A DNA stretch of 64,000 nucleotides, from NCBI GenBank assembly GCA_018881555.1, contig JACAXG010000013.1:8656191-8720190 (forward strand), read 5' to 3'. Positions within the stretch are counted from its first letter, which is position 1, and the number at the start of each line of letters is the position of its first letter. Positions 25,592-40,129 of the stretch are shown here, piece by piece. This DNA is from Amblyornis subalaris (lineage: Eukaryota > Chordata > Aves > Passeriformes > Ptilonorhynchidae). The position numbers and the translations under genes are program-made. The notes beneath the pieces are model-generated. The model searched no databases, had not been told where the DNA came from, and saw only the letters and a list, made by a program, of their open reading frames with translations.

Positions 25592-28500
25592 GCAGCAGTG
25601 GGAGTTGTGTGCTTGGCTGTGTTTGCAAATTTGACCTTTAGCTGCCTGGTCTCCTGTTTTGTTGACGGCTGCAGAGATCATACAGAACATACAGAGGGAT
25701 GTGGCTGTGTGCAGTGAATAATGATGAAATGNGTGGTTTGTGTTACTGCTTGAGCATAGTGTGAAAGAGAATCTTCGTGGTGTTTGTGTTCAGAGCCTCT
25801 CTTGAAGCAAGGGCAAGCTTAAAGGGAAAGAAAAAGTGACAGAGCTGCAAATCCCAGCCAGCACCTCCAGGAGCAGCACCCCCTTTGTCTGTCAGACATC
25901 ACTGTGCCCATTCCAGCAACTGTCCCTGCATTTAAAAAGTAGTACTAAGGATGCTGGAGGTGAATTATCTTTAGAGGAGAACTCCGCTGTCAGACTGGGC
26001 ATGACTTTTCTGTTTCGCTGTGCTGAATTATTTTGGGTAGATGTTTCTGTGGCACGGACCAGCCTCCAATGGCTTTGTAATACACTGTTCTGCGAAACAG
26101 CTTCTTAGAGCTCTCTCTGGGGAAGGCAGTGCTTTCCATCGAGTGAGAGATGAGATTGCGAGGGCTGCACTTACCTCCCTTAAAAACAAATAAACATTTC
26201 AACAGCCTCAGGTAACTAAGTGTTATCCTGGTATTTTGTAACAACTTTCTTTGAATAGAGGGAGCTTTGTTAATACTGCAGTACTGGAGCAATACTCTGC
26301 AGCTGACATTTGCAAAATCTCTTCAGTTTTGTATTTCATTATTTAAACAGATCTTACTCAGCCCTAAAGGTTCTGCTTTAGTGGAGGAAAAGCAGATGTG
26401 TGTACATGTGATCCAGAGTCACAAAAGAAGGATATGGGTATGCACGCTTGCTTTTTTCTTACAAGTAGGAGATTCAGACAGAAAAAAGGTCTTAATTTCA
26501 TGACTATCTCTGCTCCTCCATTCGGTTAAACCAAGGGACTCCAAATCCTGATGGTTCAGGAACCAGGGATGGGGATCTTACGTGTGCATTTAGCGTAAAT
26601 GCAGTAATGCTTGAGCCAGGGAGGCGTGGCAGAAACTCACCTGCTCATCACGTTTTCAGTACTGACTGTCCTGGATTCTGCTCCTGGTTGCTTACCTGTA
26701 GGAGGTGGGAGAAGGCAGAAGGCTTTGCAGATTTGTCTGTGGTCATGGGGAACATGGGAAAGGGCAGGTGGTGACATCAGCAGGAATAGATCATGAGCAC
26801 AGTGCTTTATCTAGAGCTGGTGAAGATTTTACCACAAATAACTCATCCTGCTCTGTCCTTCTTATCTCTCCCCTCAGCCTTGCAAAATGTATTTCATGTA
26901 CACAGTGTCTCCCTGCTTGAGCNGGTTATCTACCTCTCAACAGCTACTTATTCTTCCAAAGTACTCTATTACTGCTTGGATTTGATTTTTATATATATAC
27001 AATCATTTTGCTATTGTGCTGCTTGTGTGTGGATGCAAAACTGCCTTAGCTCGCTGCTTTCCNGTGCACTCCATCTCGCTGCAGTATTGATATTTCTATA
27101 CATGGTGGTAAAATTAATTAAATTATGTTCTGTATTTATGAACTAGTTTATTACTTTAATTATTTATTGCTACTGCAGCTAATTTGATTTAGGCAATATT
27201 TAGTTCTGTTTCAGTAACTTTTCATTTTAAAAACAAACTGCTGGTTTGAATTCATTGGCATTAGAATGCCAAGAACCTGTTATTGATTAGTTTGGCCTCA
27301 AACTGTGTGATGAGGAAAGAGTGGCTGTGTGCCGTGCTAAGCCTTCAGACTGGAATGTTAACAGGAAGCTGNAGTTATTTTTCTGGGAATATTTGTATGG
27401 AAAGTGTATGAAGACTTGCAGGTGTGTAAGGAAGGTCAAAGCCCTTCAACAATTTCTGTGGATTGAGCTTATCTTTGTAAAAAAGAATAAGGTAAANAAT
27501 GCAGAACTGAATAACTGCCATACATCCTCCCACTTTTGTACCTCAATCACAGTGTTCAGACATGCCCTTTACCACAGAGTTTTTTGTTGGGAATTGGTAA
27601 TGTCATCTGTAGTGGTGACATTCAGTCTGCTCGTCTGTGTATCTCTTCAGTTCTGCTCTCCAGTTTGTAGAGCTTAATTCAAAACCTATTAAAATCAATC
27701 GGAAGGTTTCCTCTTTCGCTTGTACTTTATTTCATGCTATAGCTCCAATAATGACTCCATAGCTTTTCTCTGTGTTGTTACTTTCTGCTGACTGTTCATG
27801 ATTTAAAGACGGAGAGGTTAAACAGCTTCTCTTCTACCATCTCCAATTACCTGTGATAAAGCTCAAGGGCTGCACTTGGGAGTGGGAAACAAAGATCTTG
27901 TTTGTAAATTAGAGTTCAAGGTCAGTTTGCAGAGGGTTCTTGAGGGGGTGATAGTGCTTTTCCATTCATACCATAGTGACTCTGTATTTGGTGACCTGTC
28001 CTGCCGTTGCCCTGCGGGGCCGTGTCCAGATGTGAGGAAATAATCTTGAAGACTTTAATGCCAGTTCTTTTCCTCCACAGTTACTTCTCTGCTCACAGTC
28101 CTTCTCTTTGGAAGTGGAGAAAGCCAACATGATCCAGAGGTTGAGGGTCTTGTCAGGCGGTCAGCGTGGCCACAGCATTGGGCTTGTTTACAGCCAGTTT
28201 GAACATGTGCCAGGTTCAGATCACTCCCAGGGCCAAACCAAGGGGGTGACGCTGCTGCCCAGCCAGTGAAGGCTGGGGCTCTGCTCCCTCTGTGATCCTT
28301 GCACTGGGTCTGGACAGCTGCAATTTCATGTCTTTGCCTCAAATGCAGCATGTGCTTCCCAACAGATANAAAATGCTGTGGGCCCTCATGGTTTTCTTGC
28401 TTTCTAGAGATGCAGGTCATCCTTTTTTTGGTTCTTGAGCTCTTCTATGGAAAAGTGAAGGGCTGAAGGAGGCTTTTCTGTAATCTTCTCCTTCCTCTGA

Positions 28501-30538
28501 TGAATATTCTGTATTTATTCTGTACAACAGTGTGTTGTTTACAGCATATGCAGTGGTATTAAACAGCTGCTACATCTCAAGCCAGAGGTAACTGCAGCAG
28601 TCCTGGAGTGCCTGTGTAAGCNCACGTCAAATCCCCGCGTCAAACAGGGGCTCTATTAAAAATGTAAGATCATTATCACTAATCTTGAAAGTGGACCGGT
28701 GCATTTAACATATATGATTATAAACTTTGAAACAAGATGATAGAGCATCTGGGAATTGTTTTTTCATTATCACATTTCAGAGAATGAAAAATCTTCCTGT
28801 TCTCTCGGAGGATTTTGTGGGATTAGTTGCTGCTGTTTGCTGTTGCGTATTCCTGCAAATGTTTGTATAATTATGCACATCTCTGGTTCACTCTGCATCC
28901 TTTTGGGTGGTTTTGCATGGCCTTCCCCAGTGATGTGCTGGGATAGTTCCCTTCAGATGGCAGGGAAAANAGGGAGAAGCTTTTCCCATGATCAGTTTGA
29001 AAAATGATCTGACAATGTGTGCAGGAGTTTACTGATGTGGCAAAGTACTTTCGTGTGCAATCACTTTGGGAATTACCATACTGACTCAGAAAATCACCTG
29101 ATAAAGTGATTTGCATGAATGATATTTTCAGTATGAAACGCAGTAGTAACTATGCACTGATACTTTCCCGGAAGGGTTGTCTAAATTCCCTTCTCAGCCC
29201 CTGACAGCAGGTCCCACTGTCCAGCCAGCAGCTCTGACCACACATTTGGAGAGGCTTCTGGTCCTGGTGATTGAAAATTTTGTTTCATGAAGGAAGTGCT
29301 TCCTCAGTTGGATTTTAAGATAAGTGGTACAGACAGTCAAAAGTCACTATGAAATGTGTTTTTATCTGATAAGAACAGCTCATCCCAGTTTGGATTTTCA
29401 GACTATAAGGCTNTCTGCTATTGTGACAAAAACTGATCTTAGACTTTTCTATTAGAATAAAGCCCAGTAAAGGGAAACCCAAAGCACCTAAATTTAAAAC
29501 AAGTAAAGACTTGATTTCATCAATAATCTTAATTCCCCCTCTCCTTGATACTAACTTCTGTAGGGCTGTCTGTTTAGCTGCCTGGTTGTCACTCCTCATT
29601 TTCAGGAACTTTACTAGAAAGGAGATGCAGAGAAGAAGAGGAAGAGGTAAATAATGTGAGAATGGGAAGGGNAATACTGGGAGACTGGTGCAAATACTAA
29701 ACTTGGCTGATATGTTGAAGAGGTAGCAGCTTTTTGGGAGTGTGGGGCCAGGCAAGTATAAAAGTGGTGGAAATATCTTGTAATGAAAAATGCTCAAGTT
29801 CCTACTCAGGAAGGACCATGGTACATTTACCATTTTTATCCCAAAATAATCCACTTCTGGCCAGTCAAGCATGTTTAAATTAGATCAGTGCATAAGGCTC
29901 TTAAATCACATCCTTTCACAGGATATTTTAAGGGTATTACAAGTTTTTCTTGCGATGTTGCTTTCCTGTTTCCAGAGGTAAGANAGGAGATACTGACAGA
30001 AGAGCAGACAGAGCAAGGTTATTTGGGAATAAGGATACTCCAGAGAGTCTTAAAGGATAAAAGTTCAATGGAAGTTTTCTCCTNCTTCTTGGATAGAAAC
30101 AGTACAGTACAAGCAGAAAGAGTGACAGAGAAAAGAGAAACTTGTAAATAATTTGAGCAGTATGAGCATATAATATAATTTGAGCACATGACCTCTCATA
30201 ATTTGTTNCCCACATTTGAAAAACCCCTGAAGGCTTTTGGCTTTACTGCAAGGTCTCAACCAGCCTCAGGTCTTGGTGTCTTAAATCTTAATGATCTTTT
30301 CACAAATAAGATGTGAGCAAAATGGACTCTTTTCACAGACTTTTAAAACNTAATTATTTTACAAAGGTAAACTTAATTAATAGAATCAATTGACACCTGC
30401 AGTTGAACTGGCTAACACATTCTCTTCCCTCAAATGTTTAACCTCTCNTAATTAACAGTATTGTGCAATCTGCTATAGCATCCCTAACTTTGTTCAGCCA
30501 TGGAGAAGCCAAGGGTTTCTTTTGTAAGAACTTAAAAG

Positions 30539-30591
30539 TTTGGACTCGATGATCTTGGAGGTCTTTTCCAACGTAAATGATTCTGTGATTT
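30539..30591 (+). mobile_element. CR1 LINE terminal fragment (second tail type)
   Basis: Only the last 50 or so bases: 'ggactcgatgatcttggagg', 'tcttttccaacgtaaatgat' and a terminal TTCTGTGATT. An extremely 5'-truncated insertion. Confidence 0.88.
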
Positions 30592-33500
30592 AACTGTAGC
30601 ATCTATTCCAAACGCCAAATCTACACTTTTACTTGGAGATAGAAGTGTTTAAGATGCATTTCTTGTTTTCTAGTGAGANAGTGTGGTTGCTAATGCTGAT
30701 TGCACAGAGCTCATCTCTGTGACTCCACATGGAGCTCATTCATTCCTCTAGAAAAACCCCTTCAGATCTTTTCAGAGTCAGAAACTTAGGAGCACATGCA
30801 ATATGTGTAGCAATTCAATGATTTAACACTATTTAAAACAGAGGAACTCCTGTTATGCCTCTTGCTTCCCTTTTAAGCAATTCTATCAAGAGCATTTGAA
30901 ATCAATGACTTTAAACTCCTCTGTGCATCTGCCTGTCTCAAGGAAGGAGTGAGGATGTTGCTGAAAATTTAAATAATGACTTTGGAAACCAATAGCAACA
31001 TGAAATGAGTACATCTGTCAGTCACTGCAGTCCCCATGTGTGGCAGCAAAGTAGGCTTTAAAATATACCTAGTGAGGTAATGCCCCTGGTGACAGAGTTG
31101 TACTCACTTGATAAAGGTAATTTTTAAGGGGTTTTTTCCTTTAAGCAAAAAAAACCCAGGTGATTAAAGTCAGGTGAAGTTTTGTGCTTGCACAGTGGCT
31201 TGATTATAACTTTAAAACATGATGGTTAATAAAAAAGATCAGAAGTAAAAGGGGATATTAATTTTACTTGGTCTGTAATATTGCAGCAGTTATGTTCAAT
31301 CATTTGTGAGACAGAAGGCTGTAAAATACATCCTGTGATGTTACAGTAAAACCAAACATCATCATCAATAATAAAATCCCACTATTTATTTACTGATCTC
31401 TAAATAAAGTGTGATTGGAGTAAATATGATGGGAGACATTTAATTAAACTGAATGANGGAGTGTTGTAAACATCACATTGCAGTGAAAACACAAAATTAA
31501 TGTGTTGGCAGACCACATAGTTAAGACTCCAAAAATGTGTTTATAACTATATCCTTTTGATAAATTTTTCAGTACCTCTGTGAATGCCTTCAAATTGTTT
31601 CAAGGATGTCCAAGTGCCATAGTACCTTGTCCACTCTCTGTCAGGGCTTTTGTGCTTCTTATTTTCNGTGAAAACATATCAAGTAAAGAATGTTTTCTGT
31701 AGGGAAACATGACTTATACCCATAACTCCATAAAATGAAAATACAGCTTTCACTGGAAGGATTAATGAGTNTATTGTCACAGATGTCAAACTGTTACAAT
31801 CTTGATGGCAGTAAATATTTTTCTGAGGATTGCTTCTTTTCTCTTTTTGTTATTTTCAGTAAAAACATCAAAATACATTTTAGTTGATCCGATGTTTGTT
31901 GATANGGTTCTGCCCTGTTCTTGTTTTGAAATTGCTGGATTCAGAAATGAGGGAGGATTCTTTCTGTGCCACAGAGAGGAAACCTTGCCTATGATGCAGC
32001 CCCTGCTGGAGNGATTATTTGGAATAGCTGATGAAATCCAAAGCCTTCTGCCTTGCTGCAGTAGAGTTTATTACTTGTATCCACCATGCAAAAGTACTCT
32101 GTTCCTCTATGTAAATCCCCCCTCCCTTTTTGTGTCCTTTTTTTTATTTTTTGAGGGTGATCTAGTCAGTCATGCTCAGATTCCAGTTTCCCACTGGACA
32201 AGCTGTTTTCCTATAGCTTATAGTATCACTAGAGAGGATCTGCTCGGGGCACACTGACGAGTCTGACTCTCAAATGCCTCTGCCTTTCACAATGGGAAGA
32301 AAGCCTTAAGTTTCTTTGCTGCTTTTCCAACCAGACCAGTGCCCAATCAATGGGAAGCCCATGTGCAATTTACAGAGCTGTGTTCATCAAAAATATCAAA
32401 ATTCCTTATTGCATCCAAAATAGATGCTGGGAGTTAGGATTCGTGGGAGAGATGTCAGGACCATCAGCTTACCAAGCTGGCAAGTACTGACTTTGTGCTT
32501 TTGGAGGACTTTCTCCATAAAACAAGGTGGAGAGGAGTTGAGGTTGGAACACCAAGTACACTGCACAGAGAGATGAAACCAGAGACCATTAAGAGCCCTG
32601 TCTCTTGAAGTGTGCTTTGTGACAGAAGTACATGAAAATCCCTCGCTGCAGGTCCCCGTCTGTAATGGTGTTAATGGAGCTCTGAGTAACGCAGTGNGGC
32701 ATTGCTGTAGTCTCACGGTTTTACCATCCTTTTCCCACTATTTCTACTTTTTCTGTGGGAACCAGACTCGTCCTTTCTATCCTTTTTCCTTTTTTTGGAC
32801 ATAAAGCGTTGTGGGATGCTGCTGGGTGGGCACCCCTGCCAGGAAGATGGCATCGTTGTGTGTGCAGGCACACTGAATGTCCCACACAGCCTCACACACT
32901 CTGCACCACAGTAGATCTTATGCCAAGCAATTAATTCCTATTTCTGCACTCCCTTCCTGCCATTTTCCTGGACCTGGGTTGAGGGAGATGTGCCACACCC
33001 CTGGGGAAGCTAGGAAGCATAGCTACTTGTTTCTCTCTCCATGTGTAAATAAGTTGGGAGCAGAGCCCTTGCACTTGACATTTTATCAATACTGCTTTCA
33101 TTAGAAGTTCTCTTCATTAAAGTTCCCTTTTTAGATGTAATGTGTCACTTGTGCCCCAGTGAGAAGAAGGGTATCTGCAGTAGTGGGGTGGCTGCATTAT
33201 TTCTTGATGTTGTAAATTCACAAAGAAATGGGTGATATGAGCATGTTGTCTGGTGCTCCCCTCCCATTGCTGGAGTTGATTCAGGTCTGGATTAAAACCT
33301 TGCAGGTTAAGACCCATCAGCAATTTTGACTGGTACCAACCATCTGAGCTTGAAACTGAGGGCTTCATGGAGCCAAAGTATCCTTCTCTTCCCTACCCAC
33401 ATCTTCCATTTGGCTTGCTAGACAGCAGCCATGGCTATCACCTCGCCAAGGCCAGATTTCAAATTCAGTGCATATTTGTAGTGAGAGGTTTGTTTAGAGT

Positions 33501-34861
33501 CATGTTCTTTGCTTAAATCCAGTCTGTGAAACTTCACCTGATCATTCCTGTAGTGTCTTTTCTAATCTGGGCGTCAATGTGATGACCCATAGGCTACTGA
33601 ACTACTAAGGAAAGTCCCAGGAAGACAGTCAGGATTCCTTACAGGCTTCAAAGTATGCTATGTGTTTTTAGCTATAAAGGGAGAGATAGTTGCTTTTCTG
33701 TAAAACGTAAAACAATTAAGCTGAATGTGGAAAATTGGATGAAAGCCTTTTACCAATAAAAACTTTCATATTTTCAGTGCTCTAAGACTTCCCGTTCTTT
33801 GCAAAAATGATCCAAACTGCTAGTGATTTGTGTACATGCTTGAAGGAGGGACCCAGCTTTCCCTGCTCTCTGAAGTGACTANGCCTTGATTCATATTTAT
33901 TAAGTTATGATAGAAATTCTTGGTGGCTTCTTGAGAAACAAATATAATATTAATGTTGGCAATTAACCCAGTTGTTCTACCATGCAAAAGGTGCAATTTT
34001 CCTCTTAATGAAAAATTTAGATCTGCTTTGATCATTTGGAAAGCATGAAGTAAACTAATGAAGCAACTTCAGGACATGAATTCCAATGTTCTTGCTAGGT
34101 AACTACACAGCATCACTCCTCTTAGGCCCAGAGGATCTAACTGCAGCCTCAAAATAGAAAATCACAGAAGAAATTGCAATTAAATTTGCAATGCATTCAA
34201 AGAACTGGAAGGAATTGTGTCAGGCTTGAAAGTGTATCATTTATGCTCTTTGCTGATGCACAGTCTCATCCCTCTCCATCAGAGACGGTACCAGCTCTCC
34301 AAGTTAGTAGAGAAGCTGGCACACAGACATTTTCTTGGGCATTAATAGAGTCAAGCACAGATTCAAGATATTGATAAAGCAAACTGTAAGATGTACAGGA
34401 GGATGTCTGGGTGTGCATTGTAGGAAATGCAGTGGTGGTGATGAGGAAAAACATGCGTAGGGTGTGGATTCCTCTGGTGAGAAGAAAAGCCTCTGTGGGC
34501 CNTCCTAGGGGTAGCTGAGATAGGCGATGAGTTGGGGACTCAACCTACGTGTTTGTTCGCCATAAAAATTAATACCCTTGAAAGGGAAGGGTGTGGTTTT
34601 GATGCAAGAAGTCTGGGTGAGCTGTTACTCAGGGTGCTGGTACACAGCTGCAGCTTGGGCAGCCTGTGAGCAGCTTCAGCAGATCCCTCTTGGTCAGGGA
34701 CTGCAGGTTGCCAAAATCCCTGTGCCAAAGCCTGGCTCTGCCTTGTGTGTCTTAAATGACTCATTCAGGAGTCATGTGCTGCATCTGNTCAGGGGAAAAA
34801 AGGATGGTAAATCACAATGGTGCTAATTCATTGCTGTGGAAAAAGTTTATATCNCTTTCAN
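30592..34861. other. Gene-free stretch
   Basis: AT-rich, with no recognised mobile element or exon. A 151-codon open frame (31802-32257, + strand) contains ambiguous codons and has no domain. Confidence 0.45.
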
Positions 34862-35067
34862 AGAATCACAGAATGGCCAAGGTTGGAAAAGACCTTTAAG
34901 ATCATCAAGTCACCACTAAACCATGTCTCCAAGTGCCACATCCACTCCCTTGGGCAGTCTGTTTCAGTGCTTGACAACCCTGTCCATGAAGTTTTTCCTA
35001 ATATTTAGTCTAAACTTCTCCTGGTGCAACTTGATGCCATTTCCTCTCATCCTGTCACTTGTTGCCT
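34862..35067 (-). mobile_element. CR1 LINE 3'-end fragment (second tail type)
   Basis: The + strand runs 'agaatcacagaatggccaag', 'gacctttaagatcatcaagt', 'accactaaaccatgtctcca' and 'tttcctaatatttagtctaa', ending near 'cctctcatcctgtcacttgt'. About 205 bp and well preserved, apart from a short internal deletion after 'atcatcaagt'. Confidence 0.95.
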
Positions 35068-38000
35068 ATTTTGTTCTTTAAGTTTACAATAATACCAAAA
35101 TCTGCTAGAAACGAGGAACATTTATACCCATCAGCATTTGAGGGCTGTGTTCATTTAGAAACTTTTCAGGAGATATACAAATTTTTGCTGCTGTGAACCT
35201 TGCAATACAGCTGTGAATAACTTCTTTTTGAGCTCTAACAACTGCACGGAAACCATGAGAATTAATAAAGTAGACATGCAAGCACAGCAGAAAGCTTTGC
35301 AGGCAGCTTCCAACACTCCTGCCTCATGAAGAGCAGCAGCAGCAGATGAGCTGGGATGAGCACATGAAGCTGTGGATGGGAGGACCTGCAGCACCCAGCT
35401 GTGCTGTAAGTTGGACCCAAGGCATGGTGTGACCAGGAGCCTCCAGAAGGAGTCTGGGATGGAAGAGGTGCCCATGCTGAAATAAATAGTGCTGTCACTG
35501 AGCCTAGAGAGAAACGTCCCACCCAGAGAAACAGCAGGTTGAGGTGACAAGATAGGACAGAGCAAGGAGAGTACAGTTCTGAAAAGGACAACCCATCCAA
35601 AGATCTTTTTTTATACTTCAATATGTGCATCCATGTGTCTAATTGAAGGAGAAGGGTATTAATTACATTCAGAGAAAAGTGCCAAGATGTGTTTTGAAAA
35701 GCATTCAAATATTTTGATAAGTTCTGGAGNGCTTCAAGGGGTGGCTTGGTTTTTTTTCATAGCTTGACTTGATGTNAAGAGTATCTCTGCAATGTGTAAG
35801 GAAATTATATCTCGAAAAAGCATCTGAGCTTACGTTGACTAGACNGTCTTTTTCTTGCTACTAGGTTATTAGAGGCTGAGTTAAATTGAAGATAGGAAAC
35901 CTTTAGGGTCTGTTTAAAGCATCATAAATATGAATACTGCTGTCTCTTCATGTAACTCTCTTTTTATTAAGGAAAAAAAATAAAGCCTTCATTTATCTTC
36001 TGAAGACCTTGCTAAAAAGAATGATTACTATGTTAGGTTTATTTTGTGATATTTTTTGCATTCTGGAAGTTTCCACATTCAGTGATGTGGTCTCACTCTC
36101 TGTGCTTATTTTGCACCAAGGTTGCTGACATGAATCTGACCAGTGGAACCTGTGCCACAGGTCTGGCTGTGCACTGAGCCCTGGGAGTGGGGAGAGTTCA
36201 GCCTTGAGAATCTCTCCCAGAAAACCAGCAGGCAAGCTGTGCACACTTTCTGNAGAAGGTTTCATTTGTTCCCCTTGCTCTGCAGTGTCAAGACCCAGCA
36301 ATGTCAGTTGTGTGACATCTGCCATCCACTGTCACTGGGCATAGTGGAAATGGAAAGCAGGAAAACACATCTTTAGAGACAGCTGAGTCTTACAGCTTTA
36401 GGAGAAAATGAGGTATGGAGACCTGTTCTTTCAGCTGGCAAGGACAGTCTTTCTGTTTACTTATGGTCATTAACGTTTTTCTCTTGCTTCAACGTGGAAA
36501 AAAACCCCCAGACTCTGGGCACTAGAATAGTTTGGGATGAGGAGCAGCAATCCACATGTAATGCTTTAGATCACGATTTCTAATCTCATTGCTATGCCAA
36601 GAACCCACTTGCTATTAAGCACTGCATTTTGATGAGATGTTTATGCACAAGGCTGGGAGGTTAAGTCTCAAAAATCAGGTTTCCTTGCCATTGTCTGAGT
36701 CTTGCTCCTCCGCCTTCTTCTGGCACAGCCCCATATGACAGTTTTGATGATGTGACAGGAAAATGTGAAGGATTTAGAAGGATTTGTTCACTTTGACTGC
36801 ATATGGCAACTTCTTAGCATCAAGGANAGCATTCATTAACACCAAGCACACAGCAATTAAGGGTAGTTAATATTTGCGTGGCATTTTGAAGGGGCATGGT
36901 GATAAATTCCTGTATGATTTTCCAGAGATAAACTTAATGTGAAATCCGTGAATAAACAGCAAACCACAAACAAGACAAAGTGAATGAGTATCAGCATTTT
37001 GCTTCCCTGTCCCTTTTGTCATCTATNCTTGCTCCTTCTGTATTGCAAAGCAAAGGCAGTGGAAGTTGGGATTCTCCATCAAAGAAAGTTTCTTACTCTT
37101 TACTCTGACTTTTTTACTCTATATTGACCACACTCTGTCTCCTAGACTTTAGCTCTATATTAATGTCCATTCTTCCATGAATAGATCATGTAGGTGATAA
37201 GTAGTTCTTTGAGAGTGCAGGTCTACACACTCAGCAAAGCTACACACAGTGAGACTTGCCAGAAGCAAAATCAATTGGCTAAACTTTGAATATTTCAAAG
37301 AAGTTCAGTACTGTGTGTGAACAAAGATCCTGTAATGCACTCAAGCCGTTTCTCTGTCTACAAAAGCAGATCTGGTGAAAAAATAGCATTGCTCAAATAT
37401 GCAGAAATAAGGAATGCCACCCAAAATTTAATTGTTAAAATGGCTGGTCTCAGCCCTCTAGTAATCCAGCTCAGATGCAGATCTTTGATAGTCTGTAAAC
37501 TGTTGTAATGTGACTGGGCTGCAGAGCTTCAAGGAGAGGATTAAAGCTTCACCCGTCTGGAGCGCATTCCCAGTTGTCCGAATGAGCTGGGCTTTGGCAG
37601 GGTCCTGGCAGTGCAGATGCCAGCGCTGCTGCCAGCGTGGCTGTGCTCCTGCAGGGACCTCAGCCTGGCAGCATTTCCAAGCCAGATAATCTGCATGTCC
37701 CTGCTGTGGCACGAGTGAACCTGCCGCTGCAAGGTGCAACTCCTCCAGGATCTGTGGTGTGATGGGATTCAGCAGGAGCAGGACCCGTGAGCACTGCTTG
37801 GATGCTGTGCTGGTGGGATGAGGTTCTGCCTTGTGGCCAAAAGGATTCCCCTTTGTGCACAGCCAAGCTGATGTGCTGTAAATCTGTGAAAATCTCAATG
37901 AATTTTATTTATTTATGGTTTCTTAAAGCCCCATAGGTGGTTTTTTAAATATTATTTTATAGTCTTGATTGGTCCTTAAGGTTTATTAAATATCAGCATC

Positions 38001-39080
38001 CTTGAGGTCTGTGGTGCACAGGAAACAGCCATGAANTCTCCTGTCCTATAGCAAAGCTGTTTCTGTTGTATTTGAAGGTGCATCCCTTTCTTTCTCCACA
38101 GTCTATGACANTGTACCCTGTTTAGGGCTTTCGGAGAGCTAACAGGGAGAATACACTACCATGGGTTTATATTTTAATTTAAGGACAATAGAGGACCTTG
38201 GTTTGCAAATCTCTACTGTATTTTTATTGCGTATGTGATGTTCACTNCTTCTGTGGAGGGTCTTTTCAATCTTTGCTACAAGTTCTTAGCTGCACAAAGT
38301 TTTAGTAGTAGAATGNGTTTAAATCATCTTTTGTACAAAGGGATTAATTTTATTCCTTATATTCTACCAAGTGTTTATTGGAGAAGACATAATTTTGCAG
38401 ACTCTTCTGAATTTCAGTGGGATAACATTTGCTTACCAAATGCACTGGGTTTGGAGCCTTTCCATACTCATCTCGCTTTGCATACAGCTGTATACATCTT
38501 CTCCTTTCCTATATCCAATTAGTTTTCAGCAGCATTGGATTTGCTTTCCACTCACATGGCTTCTGCTGTTGCTGTCTATAAATCCTTGACTGTGACACTT
38601 TGACTTGTCCAGGATTCCCAGGGAGCCCAGCAGTGACCAGCACACATAACTGTATAGATCTGCAATTAGAGCAGTTTCAAATACANCTACACACATAAGA
38701 TGTGCATAAAACCTTTATGTTTTTACTGTCTGTTTTTGACGTTTGCTTGTAAGTGCAGTTGTATTCTTCTGAAATGAGTTAACCTGACCATGAAAATGCT
38801 GCAAACAAGTCTAGCCTGTTAACCAGAGCTGATTTAACAGTGGCNAATAGATGCCACAGGCTATCAGGTTTTTGAAGACCTTGGGGAGGTGGCTGTTGCA
38901 CTTATGAGAATTTTCTTTGACAGAACAGTGTTGAGTTCTGGCTCAATATTATTGCTTGGAAACTTCCTNATCTGGTGCAGAAAGCAGAGTCTCCCAGCTG
39001 GGATTATCTTCACTGATGAGGAAACTAATTCTCCATCCACCAATTGTGCTGTAAGACAATCCCTATTCTCAGTGTGGAAA
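35068..39080. other. Gene-free stretch
   Basis: Contains a short AGC triplet repeat at 35332-35345 and a GC-richer patch at about 37540-37840. Open frames of 136-148 codons on the - strand at 35155-35708 and 37458-37898 show no domains. No mobile element recognised. Confidence 0.45.
35332..35345. repeat. (AGC)4 microsatellite
   Basis: Four AGC units plus AG. Confidence 0.85.
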
Positions 39081-39221
39081 CACAGAATGGTTTGGGTTGG
39101 AAGGGATCTTATTCCAGCCCCCTGCCNTGGGCAGGGGCATCTTCCTCTAGACCAGGTTGCTCTAAACCCGATCCAAGCTGACCTTGAACACTGCCAGGGA
39201 CAGAGCAGCCACAGCTTCTCT
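39081..39221 (-). mobile_element. CR1 LINE 3'-end fragment
   Basis: The + strand begins 'cacagaatggtttgggttgg' and continues with 'cctctagaccaggttgctct' and 'gagcagccacagcttctct'. It has a short deletion near the start of the tail and stops about 140 bp in. Confidence 0.92.
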
Positions 39222-39660
39222 CTCCTCGTTCTTGTTGCCAGAGGCAGGAGCCCTGCCCAAATTACAGGGGAGGTACAGCACAAAAAAGATCCTGGGAAAT
39301 TAATAAATTTCTCACTCCCCTTACCTATTTCCGTTTTTCATTGAGAAAATGCAGCAGTTCTGGCAAAGGCTGATGCTGCCTCTGCTGACGCTGATGGTGT
39401 CTGACACAGCATTAATNTGGAGTCAGACACGAAAAACAATGCAAGTAGCATTGATTTGTTGTTTTCCAGGTTGGTTAAGTTCCTTCCGATTGAGGAAAGG
39501 GATTTAAATATAGCTTGGCAGTCCGGAGGGAATAAACACAACCAGGAGTTGTGTTCCCACTGATATTGGTGAAGNTCCCACTGCTTTCAGGGGATTCTGG
39601 ATGGGACCCTGATAATGCTTCCAGGAAAAAAAGAGGGTTTTTTTGTTTCTCTTGGGTCTC

Positions 39661-39712
39661 AGTGATCCTTATGGGTCCCTTCTGACTCAGGATATTCTAT
39701 AATTCATGATAG
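39661..39712 (+). mobile_element. CR1 LINE terminal fragment (third tail variant)
   Basis: 'gatccttatgggtcccttct' followed by 'gactcaggatattctataat' matches the CR1 ending in which the final block reads 'tccttatgggtccc'. Only about 50 bp is recognisable. Confidence 0.75.
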
Positions 39713-40129
39713 GTGTTATATGCAGCATCTGCCATCCACACTCACACTTTAACTCCACCGTCATTAAATTCAGCAGTTTACAAATGGCAAGTTTTAAGTT
39801 GTATGTGGGACACAATGCAGGTAAAGGTGAGNAGAGGTATTAAATGCAGTCTTATACAAACAACCAGAATTCTACACTCCTGTTGAGGGCACTGCTGGTG
39901 CTGCTGTGCTGCTCTGTGTGGTTGCCTGAACACTGAGCTGTGTGGGGCAGGTGTTGTGTTACAGCCTCGTGTAAGGGCTGTGATCCCCAGGTGTTCTAAA
40001 TGGGAAAGGCACTGCAAGCATCAGGAAGGGAAAGCTTTCACAAGATGGTTCTCAGACAACCCACGTTAGTAGGAAGGGTCTTGTGAGCAGAATTGCTCTG
40101 TCCCTAAAATGCTGAGGATTTAAAAGCTG

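Larger units (their letters stand above)
22333..30538. other. Long gene-free stretch
   Basis: Over 8 kb with no recognised exon. It contains one possible ancient MIR fragment (24147-24225) and a CpG pocket at 25551-25591 inside a 166-codon open frame (25217-25717, + strand) that starts with a hydrophobic run but shows no domain. A 185-codon frame on the - strand (29315-29872) likewise has no recognisable domain. Confidence 0.45.

Noticed and set aside
25217..25717. 166-codon + strand open frame with hydrophobic start
   Set aside because: No domain or homolog recognised, and several competing frames on both strands are open across the same GC-rich patch. Kept only as a weak finding.
29315..29872. 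185-codon - strand open frame, the longest in the window
   Set aside because: No recognisable domain, contains ambiguous codons, and a few frames of this length are expected by chance in 64 kb.
37458..37898. 146-codon - strand open frame in a GC-richer patch
   Set aside because: Low-complexity composition, other frames open across it, and no domain.
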